Below, piece by piece: positions 5,730-12,009 of a stretch of 12,444 nucleotides of DNA. Positions within the stretch are counted from its first letter, which is position 1. Each line of letters opens with the position of its first letter. The stretch lies in contig JAGYOJ010000022.1 in NCBI GenBank assembly GCA_018399435.1, positions 1 to 12,444 of the forward strand. The letters run 5' to 3'. The position numbers were made by a program, and so were the translations under genes. The notes below the pieces were generated by a model that was not told the origin of the DNA, did no database searches, and saw only the letters and a list, made by a program, of their open reading frames with translations. The stretch is from Actinomycetota bacterium (GTDB lineage Bacteria > Actinomycetota > Humimicrobiia > Humimicrobiales > Humimicrobiaceae).

Positions 5730-6461
5730 ATGAGATTCTTAAGAAGCAAAATATTTTTATTTATAATTCTATCTTTAATATTTGCAGCAAGCAGTGCAAT
5801 CTTTTTATCATTTAACAGCCTACCAAGCAGAACCGAGAATAATTTAATAACTAGCAATACTGCTGAGCTAAAAATAGAAAAGATTGAGCCCGGTGTGGCA
5901 AAAATAAATTATAGAAATGGGGAGAAAAAATTAAACACGGGTAAGATATTTAATACTATTTCTGAAAATGTCTTAATGAACATAGAAGAAAGCAAGATAG
6001 CAAAAAAAGGTGAAACTGAAGAAGATAGCGGAAATAGTAAAAATAATGCAGAAGGTCAGCCTGCTATTTTGAGCAATTACGAACAACAGGTTTTAGCACT
6101 TATAAATGATATTAGAATCTTAAATGGCCTAATGGAGTTAAAAGCTACAAAAACATTAACTAGTATAGCTAGGTTAAGGAGTTCAGATATGTTGGAAAGG
6201 AATTATTTTTCCCACTATAATTTAGATGGGCATAATGTATTTGATATTTTAAAGAAAAATAAAATATTTTATAAAAATGCAGGAGAAAACCTTGCCCATT
6301 CGAAACCTGCCTCTGCAGGGACTCCACAGGCTTTTATGGATACATGGATAAAAAGCCCAACCCATAGAGCTAATATATTAAAGGATGCATATAGAAGCAT
6401 TGGAATTAGCGTAGTAGAAAATAGTGGAAGAAGAGTATTAACTACTGTTTTTATTAATTAA
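5730..6461 (+). CDS. Membrane-anchored or secreted CAP-domain (SCP/YkwD-like) protein
   Basis: This 243-aa protein has an N-terminal hydrophobic helix (about 8-27) after MRFLRSK, which is a signal peptide or anchor. A low-complexity, Lys/Glu/Asn-rich linker (about 30-113) follows, then a C-terminal CAP domain (about 117-243, PF00188, YkwD type). CAP hallmarks are SHYNLDG (H162), AGENLA (E186) and SPTHRANIL (H212), the His/Glu/His cluster of the domain cavity. The bacterial role is unclear; cell envelope, spore or surface functions are reported for relatives. I chose the ATG at 5730, which has GGGAG at 5720-5724. The in-frame ATG at 5706 falls inside the terminator stem, lacks a ribosome binding site and would add eight residues before a normal signal sequence. 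Expression is probably controlled by the structured leader. The next gene follows after 20 bp. Confidence 0.9.
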   Translation: MRFLRSKIFLFIILSLIFAASSAIFLSFNSLPSRTENNLITSNTAELKIEKIEPGVAKINYRNGEKKLNTGKIFNTISENVLMNIEESKIAKKGETEEDSGNSKNNAEGQPAILSNYEQQVLALINDIRILNGLMELKATKTLTSIARLRSSDMLERNYFSHYNLDGHNVFDILKKNKIFYKNAGENLAHSKPASAGTPQAFMDTWIKSPTHRANILKDAYRSIGISVVENSGRRVLTTVFIN

Positions 6462-6481
6462 ATTTAAAGGAGGATTTAAAC

Positions 6482-6745
6482 ATGAGCGCCAATAAAATGG
6501 TTTACGAAATTGATATTTTAGATTATGAAAAAATGGATATAAATGACAGCCAAAAATGGTTAATAGAAACAAGGCTTAGTCCAAGAGAACTAGATAATGT
6601 TGCTGAGGAAATTTTTAACGGGAAAGGAAAATTTGTAAAAATTTCTGCTAGGGAACTAGCAAATGAGATGGAAGAAAATAATTATATTAAAATAATCGAA
6701 GATTTAACTGGAGTAATCCAGCATACCTTAGAGTACGAATTATAG
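6482..6745 (+). CDS. Small hypothetical protein co-transcribed with the CAP gene
   Basis: This 87-aa soluble, acidic protein with no signal or membrane segment is not one I recognise. It reads as mixed alpha/beta: an N-terminal strand-like segment (MVYEIDILDYEKMD), then LSPRELDNVAEEIFNGKGKFVKISARELANEMEEN, which looks helix-loop-helix, and an acidic end. It is very probably real: AAAGGAGG at 6466-6473, 8 nt from the ATG, is one of the best ribosome binding sites in the window. It follows the CAP stop by 20 bp, so it shares that operon and its leader control. A regulatory or partner role for an intracellular step linked to the same signal is possible, but there is no direct evidence. Confidence 0.75.
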   Translation: MSANKMVYEIDILDYEKMDINDSQKWLIETRLSPRELDNVAEEIFNGKGKFVKISARELANEMEENNYIKIIEDLTGVIQHTLEYEL

Positions 6746-7256
6746 TATAAAACTCATCCTTTTCTTCAGGCCAGGATAAAAGTACCGGCAATTATTATAA
6801 GAATTCTAATCTCTCTTTGCTTTAGGCAAACTTAATTTTTTCTTTATTTATTTGATTTGCTTTTTATTGGAAAAGCCTATCTAAAAGAAGGCATCATGGC
6901 TTTTGAATGGTTTCTGCCGTTTATATTTCTGTTAAATTATTGGCAGCAGCTATAATATTATCTGTTAAAATAAGGGCCGTGAAGTTTTTAGGTATTGTAA
7001 TATTGCCCAGAATATGGAGCTTGATTTTAATTGAAGTAGGTTTTTGTATAGCCAGGCGAAGATTAATTGCTATAACTAAAAAAAGTTAAGGATGCCAAAG
7101 GCAGTAAACCAAAACTTCTTTAAAAAATTTCTTGCTAAATTATATTACCTGCCGTGGGCTTATTATTACGATATATTTTATTTAAATTATAATGGCAATC
7201 TTTAAAAATATTTGTTTTTTCTATATTATACTTTTAATAATATAATAAAAAGTGGC
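6746..7256. other. Gene-poor stretch of 511 bp, possible decayed coding sequence
   Basis: No convincing gene is present here. Two short hydrophobic plus-strand frames overlap: a 19-codon frame starting at 6896, with a weak AGAAGG upstream, and a 60-codon frame at 6907-7089 (a VKLLAAAIILSVKIRAVKFLG-type composition) with no ribosome binding site. They could be pieces of a decayed membrane protein joined by frameshifts, but neither resembles a family I know. The stretch also holds a 7-bp hairpin with one bulge (6875-6892), an AAAAGCC/GGCTTTT inverted repeat (6871-6877 and 6898-6904), and TGCC-AAA-GGCA at 7093-7103. The last 60 bp are very AT-rich and probably contain the promoter of the TPR gene (TATAAT at 7241-7246, no clear -35). 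Confidence 0.4.
6816..6846 (+). terminator. Weak possible terminator after the small hypothetical gene
   Basis: TTTGC (6816-6820) and GCAAA (6826-6830) form a short 5-bp stem around TTTAG. It is followed by CTTAATTTTTTCTTT. The stem is short and AT-rich, so its strength is doubtful, but it is the best candidate for ending the CAP operon, 70 nt past its last stop codon. Confidence 0.35.
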
Positions 7257-9056
7257 ATGGAAAATATATATACAATTTGGAACTATATAGGCTTTAGCTT
7301 AACTAAACAAGGTAAATATAAGCTGGCAGAAGACTATTTTAGAAAATGTATTACATCAGATAAAAATGATCCCATAAGCTATTATAACCTGGCATTAGCT
7401 TTAATGAAGGGAGAAGAATACCAGGGCGCAGAAGATCTTTTAATTAAAGCAGTGGAAAGTTCAGAGAACTTTCAGGAAGCAAAATATAATCTGGGTATTG
7501 TTTATAGCAAGCTTGGCAAGTTTAGGGAAGCGGAAGATATTTTTAAATCTGATATTAAAGTATGTAATGATTTTATTGTTGAAGATATAGAGCATAAAGA
7601 AGAAAAAGGATATGAAAATGTTGAAGATATAGCAGACTTTTACTATGACTCCTGGGCAAATTTTATAAATGATATAAATTTAACCAAGCAATTTTCAGAT
7701 TTTGAAAAAACTTTAAAGAAAGTTGCAAAAAAATCAAAAAAAGATATTAGAAAAGAATGGCTAAATTTTGGAGCCATAGTTTATAAAAAAAAGCATTACG
7801 AAAAAGCTATAAAATTACTTAAAAAAACTATAGAAATAGACAAAAAATTTATTAATATTTTAAAAAATTATGCTTTCACTTGTTTAGAAAATAATAAATT
7901 TAGAGAAGCTGAATTATCATTTAAAAGAATTGCTGTTTTGACATTAAATTTAAAGGAGCCGCTATTAGCCATCGGGCTAAGTAATGCAAAGCAAAAAAAT
8001 TATAAAGAATCTGAAAGTTATTTTAAAAAAGTTTTAAGTTTGGATGAAAAAGAAAAAGAAGCGTGGGATAATTTAGGGCTGGTCCTTCTGAAACAAGGGG
8101 AAAAAGAGGACGCAAAAAATGCATATAAATTTTCCATAAATATTGATAGTAAGGATAAAGATACACTTTATAAGTATTCTAAAATTTTATCTGAGCAAAA
8201 AAATTATGGGCCTTCTATAAAATATTTAAAAAAAATAATTAAAGAAGACAAAAAAAATTTAAAAGCAATCATGTTGTTAGGAAATATATATTTTAATATG
8301 AATAACTTTTCAGAAGCAGAAAAATATTTAAGAAAAACAATAGAAATTGACGAAAGTGAAATTAATGGGAGATTAATGTTAATTAAAAGCTTGTTTATGC
8401 AGGAAAAGTATGAAGAAGTTTTAAAATTTATAAAAGTCTTGCCAGAGAATAAAAAAAATAAAGACTTTTTATATTATGAAGCAAAAAGCTATATGAATAT
8501 GGAAAATTATGATAAATCAGAAATGATTTTTGCTAATTACCTTAATATAGATAATAGTAATATAGATGTACTAATTAATTTAGGTTTAGCCTTATTTAAG
8601 CAAAATAAATTTAAAAAAGCGGTTAAAATATTTAAGCAAGCATTAAATAGTGAGGAAAAAAGTAGGCAAGCATTATTTTATCTTGGCTTATCTTATGAAA
8701 AACAAGGAAGTATTATTGATACAGAAAAAGTTTTTGAAAAAGCAACCGGCTTTCATAGAGATGACAAGCAATTGTGGTATCATTATGGAATTATTTTAGG
8801 AGAACAAAAAAAATTTAATGAAGCCTTAGAAGCATTTGATAAGGCGATTGAAATTGATAGCAATTACAAGGAAGCCTGGAATAACAAAGGTGTTTGCAGC
8901 TTTAAATTAAATAAATTAGAGGACGCAGAAAAGTGCTTTAAAAAAGCGTTAGATATAGATGAAGGATATAAAAAAGCTTGGTACAATTTAAGCATGTGCT
9001 TTGGAAAACAAAATAAGATAGAAGAGTCACAAGAAGCACTGAAAAAATCTAAATAA
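7257..9056 (+). CDS. Large TPR-repeat protein (about 16 repeats)
   Basis: This 599-aa cytosolic protein is built almost entirely of tetratricopeptide repeats, helix pairs that form a superhelical scaffold for protein binding. I count three repeats at about 5-105, a charged 60-residue insertion (about 106-165, with EDIEHKEEKGYENVED) and then about thirteen repeats to the C-terminus. Typical repeat residues are visible, e.g. AWNNKGVCSFKLNKLEDAEK and YNLGIVYSKLGKFREAE. There is no catalytic domain, signal peptide or membrane segment. I start at the ATG at 7257, which begins directly with the first repeat. The frame is open to a TTG at 7212, which would add 15 hydrophobic residues without a ribosome binding site; the ATG itself has only AGTGG upstream. 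The partner is unknown and the neighbours give no hint. The next gene is on the other strand. Confidence 0.85.
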   Translation: MENIYTIWNYIGFSLTKQGKYKLAEDYFRKCITSDKNDPISYYNLALALMKGEEYQGAEDLLIKAVESSENFQEAKYNLGIVYSKLGKFREAEDIFKSDIKVCNDFIVEDIEHKEEKGYENVEDIADFYYDSWANFINDINLTKQFSDFEKTLKKVAKKSKKDIRKEWLNFGAIVYKKKHYEKAIKLLKKTIEIDKKFINILKNYAFTCLENNKFREAELSFKRIAVLTLNLKEPLLAIGLSNAKQKNYKESESYFKKVLSLDEKEKEAWDNLGLVLLKQGEKEDAKNAYKFSINIDSKDKDTLYKYSKILSEQKNYGPSIKYLKKIIKEDKKNLKAIMLLGNIYFNMNNFSEAEKYLRKTIEIDESEINGRLMLIKSLFMQEKYEEVLKFIKVLPENKKNKDFLYYEAKSYMNMENYDKSEMIFANYLNIDNSNIDVLINLGLALFKQNKFKKAVKIFKQALNSEEKSRQALFYLGLSYEKQGSIIDTEKVFEKATGFHRDDKQLWYHYGIILGEQKKFNEALEAFDKAIEIDSNYKEAWNNKGVCSFKLNKLEDAEKCFKKALDIDEGYKKAWYNLSMCFGKQNKIEESQEALKKSK

Positions 9057-9095
9057 AAATATCATATGCCAGTAAAGATTGTTGTTAAAACCAAA

Positions 9096-9164
9096 AGCAT
9101 TCTCAGTAGTTTTTTTATATACCCTTATTAATTTGGAAATATATAATTAACTACCTTGAATGCT
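9096..9164. repeat. Imperfect 14-nt inverted repeat between convergent genes
   Basis: AGCATTCTCAGTAG (9096-9109) and CTACCTTGAATGCT (9151-9164) are inverted copies matching at 11 of 14 positions, with a 41-nt gap. They lie between the ends of the TPR gene and the radical SAM gene. For leftward transcripts the repeat is followed by a T-rich stretch (TTTTGGTTTT on the minus strand), so it may act as a weak terminator for the radical SAM gene. The long loop makes this uncertain. Confidence 0.35.
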
Positions 9165-9209
9165 AATGATTTTTTCATCTTAAATATATTCCTACTAATA
9201 AAAATATGT

Positions 9210-10712
9210 TTAACTTACTGTAAATATTGACCTAAAGTGTATGCCTGTTATTGAAAAGCCTATTGCATATGGTAATTTTCTTGGATGTTTAAATAAACTC
9301 CACAGAATTAATTTCCAATAGTATTTTCTACCTTTATCTTTTATCCCCAGAATCCAGAAAGAGCTAAATAAAGCTTTTATATGGTGCCACTTTAATTTTT
9401 GTAGCCCTTTTTGGGGAGCTTTGTAATTGCTAATAAAGGTTTTTATCCTTTCGTAATATGACTTTGGAGAATATATAGTGTTTATAATTTTTTTATAGCC
9501 TTCTATTAAATTTTCCTTGCCCATTTTAGGGGTAAAATTTAAAGACAATAGGCTAGTATTATTAGCATTAGTATCCTGAATTAACCTCTTTGTTTCTTTT
9601 AGCCTTTGATATAATCTAGTTTTTGGCAATGCATTTAAAACACCCACCATAGCAGTAACAATGCCGCTTTTTTGGATAAAGTCTATTTGCCTTTGGAAAA
9701 TAGAAAGTGTATCACTATCAAAACCAACTATAAAACCACCCTGAACTTCTAAACCTGCTTTTTGTAGTTTCTGTACAGAATCTACAAGATCCCTATTTTG
9801 GTTTTGGTATTTACCACATTCCTTTAATCCCAATGGGTCTGGAGTCTCAATTCCTACAAATACTGCAGTAAAACCAGCATCATTCATAAGTTCCATCAGT
9901 TTACCATCATCAGATAAATTTATAGAGGCCTGGGTATTAAAAGAAAAAGGATAATGTTTCTCTTTTTGCCATTCTATAAGTTCTGGTAAATGATGTTTTT
10001 TTAGCAAAGATTTATTGCCTATGAAGTTATCATCTACAAAGAATACCCCCCCACGCCATCCAGAAGCATAGATTGCATCTAACTCGTCAACTAATTGTTC
10101 TTTTGTTTTTGTCCTGGGTATTCTGCCATTTAATTTTACTACATCGCAAAATTCACAATTGTAAGGGCAGCCTCTTGAAAATTGTATACATAGAGAATTA
10201 TATTTGTCTATGTCTATTAGATTCCAATCAGGGACAGGGGACTTTTCTATTTTTGGGAAATCACTAGCCCGGTATTCTTTCTTTAATGTTTTTTCATTTA
10301 TATCATTTATAAATACAGGCAGTGTATCCTCTGCCTCTCCTATAAAAAGGTGCTCAACATGTAAATATTTTTCCCAACCTGTTGTAAATAAAGGCCCTCC
10401 ACAAACAACAGGCTTGTTTAGCTTCTGGACCCTTTCGATTACTTCATCTGCTGACTCTTTTTGTACTATCATTGCGCTTATAAAAATATAATCAGCCCAA
10501 AGTATGTCTTCATCTCTTAAGTTTTCAAAATTCATGTCTACTAATTTTTTATCCCATTCTTTGGGGAGCATTGAAGAAACTGTTAGCAGACCTAATGGCG
10601 GGAATGCTGATTTCTTATTTATAAACTTTAATATTTTTTTAAAGCTCCAAAAAGTATCTTGGTATTTTGGATAAACCATTAATATTTTCTTTTTTCTAAT
10701 ATTTTCATTCAT
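9210..10712 (-). CDS. B12-binding-domain radical SAM protein (DUF4070-type, HpnP-like class)
   Basis: This 500-aa class B-like radical SAM enzyme has an N-terminal cobalamin-binding Rossmann domain (about 8-140; KKILMVYPKYQDT start, VVCGGPLFT at 102-110, FIGEAEDTLP at 123-132). The radical SAM core (about 172-370) carries the 4Fe-4S motif CPYNCEFC (C182, C186, C189) after FSRG. Next comes a DUF4070-like region recognisable by GGFIVGFDSDT, SGIVTAMVGVLNALPKTRLY and the preceding KECGKYQNQNRDL. This architecture is shared with HpnP, the hopanoid C-2 methylase, and many uncharacterised relatives that probably methylate unactivated carbons. The C-terminus (about 420-500) is basic and aromatic, possibly membrane-associated. 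GGAGGTA (minus strand, 10727-10721), 8 nt from the ATG, supports the start. It stands alone with no hopanoid or other biosynthetic genes beside it, so the substrate is unknown. Confidence 0.87.
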   Translation of the reverse strand: MNENIRKKKILMVYPKYQDTFWSFKKILKFINKKSAFPPLGLLTVSSMLPKEWDKKLVDMNFENLRDEDILWADYIFISAMIVQKESADEVIERVQKLNKPVVCGGPLFTTGWEKYLHVEHLFIGEAEDTLPVFINDINEKTLKKEYRASDFPKIEKSPVPDWNLIDIDKYNSLCIQFSRGCPYNCEFCDVVKLNGRIPRTKTKEQLVDELDAIYASGWRGGVFFVDDNFIGNKSLLKKHHLPELIEWQKEKHYPFSFNTQASINLSDDGKLMELMNDAGFTAVFVGIETPDPLGLKECGKYQNQNRDLVDSVQKLQKAGLEVQGGFIVGFDSDTLSIFQRQIDFIQKSGIVTAMVGVLNALPKTRLYQRLKETKRLIQDTNANNTSLLSLNFTPKMGKENLIEGYKKIINTIYSPKSYYERIKTFISNYKAPQKGLQKLKWHHIKALFSSFWILGIKDKGRKYYWKLILWSLFKHPRKLPYAIGFSITGIHFRSIFTVS

Positions 10713-10757
10713 TTTTTTATTACCTCCATAAAAAAAATCTAAATTTTATTTTGACAG

Positions 10758-10790
10758 ACTATACATATAAAGTAAAGTTTACCAAACTTT
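10758..10790 (-). promoter_or_regulatory. Radical SAM gene promoter overlapped by a palindrome
   Basis: On the minus strand TTGGTA (10785 to 10780) and TATAGT (10763 to 10758) are 16 bp apart and predict a start about 38 nt before the ATG. The -35 box falls inside the inverted repeat AAAGTTT (10774-10780), ACC, AAACTTT (10784-10790). A second, overlapping palindrome GTAAAGTTTAC spans 10772-10782. A regulator bound there would block RNA polymerase, so a repressor operator is the simple reading. The repeats are seen; their role is inference. Confidence 0.45.
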
Positions 10791-10822
10791 CTATAAGCCT
10801 TACTAGTAATTAGACTTAAATT

Positions 10823-10853
10823 AGCACAAAAAGTTTTTATTTTTGCGCTTTTT
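10823..10853 (+). terminator. Attenuator-like hairpin with T-tract upstream of the DsrE-like gene
   Basis: AGCACAAAAA (10823-10832) and TTTTTGCGCT (10840-10849) form a stem with one A-C mismatch around the loop GTTTTTA, followed by TTTTTATAATT. It points rightwards but lies 120 nt before the DsrE-like start codon and 110 nt beyond the leftward gene's start, so no known gene ends here. A perfect TTGACA at 10751-10756 with a poor -10 (TAAAGT, 10773-10778, 16 bp spacing) could feed it. It may be an attenuator or the end of a tiny RNA. Confidence 0.4.
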
Positions 10854-10973
10854 ATAATTAAATTAATATATAATGTTTAATAGGAGTGATTTACTAATAG
10901 TAATTTTATATTTTATAATAATATTTGTATAAATTGCTTTGAATTCATTGATAAAGGAGGGAAAGGGTAAAAA

Positions 10974-11321
10974 ATGCTTAATGCAGAGGAAAAATTAGTA
11001 GTAATATGGTCAAGCAGTGATAGGGAAGTTGCTAAAGAGATGGCATTGCTCTATTCGTATAATGCAAAAAGATATGGATGGTGGGACGATATAATCCTTA
11101 TAGTGTGGGGGCCATCAGAAGACTTGTTAAGCCAGGACTTTGAATTACAGGAATATATTATCAAAATTAGGGAAGCTGGGATAAAACTGGAAGCTTGCAA
11201 GAAATGTTCTGATGATTATGGAGTAAGCAAAAAACTGGAACAGCTGGGAATTGATGTAAAATATATGGGTGAACCATTAACCCAGTATTTGAAGGAAGGA
11301 AGGAAAATAATAACTTTTTAA
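10974..11321 (+). CDS. DsrE-like small protein with CxxC
   Basis: This 115-aa cytosolic protein has the alternating strand/helix pattern of the DsrE/DsrF-like fold (PF02635 and relatives): a first strand KLVVIWSSSD, a helix REVAKEMALLYSYNAKRYGWW, then a strand IILIVWGPSEDLL. A cysteine pair C75/C78 (EACKKC) follows GIKLE, where the active cysteines of this fold often sit, and the end is DVKYMGEPLTQYLKEG. Family members take part in sulfur transfer or redox steps, but many are uncharacterised. AGGAGG at 10955-10960 is 13 nt from the ATG; a closer AAGGG (10963-10967) is 6 nt away and more likely to be used. The DUF6512 gene begins 13 bp after the stop, so they form an operon. The fold assignment is fairly safe; the function is not. 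Confidence 0.8.
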   Translation: MLNAEEKLVVIWSSSDREVAKEMALLYSYNAKRYGWWDDIILIVWGPSEDLLSQDFELQEYIIKIREAGIKLEACKKCSDDYGVSKKLEQLGIDVKYMGEPLTQYLKEGRKIITF

Positions 11322-11334
11322 GCAAGGAGGCAGC

Positions 11335-11871
11335 TTGAAAAAACGAAATATATTAATCTGGGAACTATTTGGAATTATCTTTATTCTTTTATTTGGAGGA
11401 TTATTCCATTTTATCTATGAGTTAAGCGGTTATTCAAAAATCATAGCAATATTTGGGGCGGTTAATGAGAGCACCTGGGAACATATAAAAATTGGCTTTT
11501 GGCCGGCATTTATATTTGGCCTAATAGAATATATTGCATTTGGCAGAAAAATTAAAACATTTATTTTTGCTAAATCCATATCTTTCATTTTAATAATTAT
11601 CTTAATACCAGCAATTTTTTACCTATATATATTTATTGCAGGAGAAAATTACCTGTTATTCGATATATTGATATTCATAATTTCTGTTATAGTAGCCCAG
11701 ATTTTTAGCTATAGGCTAATTGTTATGGAAAGATATCATATATCAATACAAATAATCGGAATAATATTATTGCTTTGCCAGTTGCTTGCTTTTAGCATTT
11801 TTACTAGTTACCCGCCAAGAAATGAGTTATTCAGGGATCCAATTTATAAAGAATTTGGAATAATTGAATAG
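11335..11871 (+). CDS. DUF6512 family membrane protein (TTG start)
   Basis: This 178-aa integral membrane protein has about five hydrophobic helices (about 6-28, 56-70, 78-102, 104-126 and 137-160). The segment GAVNESTWEHIKIGFWP (about 41-57), with acidic and histidine residues between helices 1 and 2, and FTSYPPRNELFRDP near the C-terminus are the conserved blocks I associate with DUF6512, a family without known function. The start is a TTG at 11335, chosen because AAGGAGG (11324-11330) ends 4 nt before it. No ATG occurs early in the frame, and the protein then begins with a normal MKKRNILIW. It is the second gene of an operon with the DsrE-like gene. The conserved Glu/His pair in a membrane context could bind a metal, but this is a guess. 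Confidence 0.82.
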   Translation: MKKRNILIWELFGIIFILLFGGLFHFIYELSGYSKIIAIFGAVNESTWEHIKIGFWPAFIFGLIEYIAFGRKIKTFIFAKSISFILIIILIPAIFYLYIFIAGENYLLFDILIFIISVIVAQIFSYRLIVMERYHISIQIIGIILLLCQLLAFSIFTSYPPRNELFRDPIYKEFGIIE

Positions 11872-12009
11872 TTTGGGTTATCAAGAATTTAATTTAAAAG
11901 CTTATTTGTAAATACGCTGGTTTTAATTTTTCTTAAACCCATAATTTATATTTATTTTTGTTTTATTATTTAAACATTTAAAAATTAAATCAAAAAAAAG
12001 GGTGAAGCT

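Noticed and set aside
6907..7089. 60-codon plus-strand frame as a real small membrane protein
   Set aside because: No ribosome binding site, an in-frame stop just upstream, and the opposite strand is equally open. It is kept only as a possible remnant.
10073..10491. Two plus-strand frames (64 and 95 codons) opposite the radical SAM gene
   Set aside because: They are antisense to the conserved B12/radical SAM coding sequence and have no ribosome binding sites.
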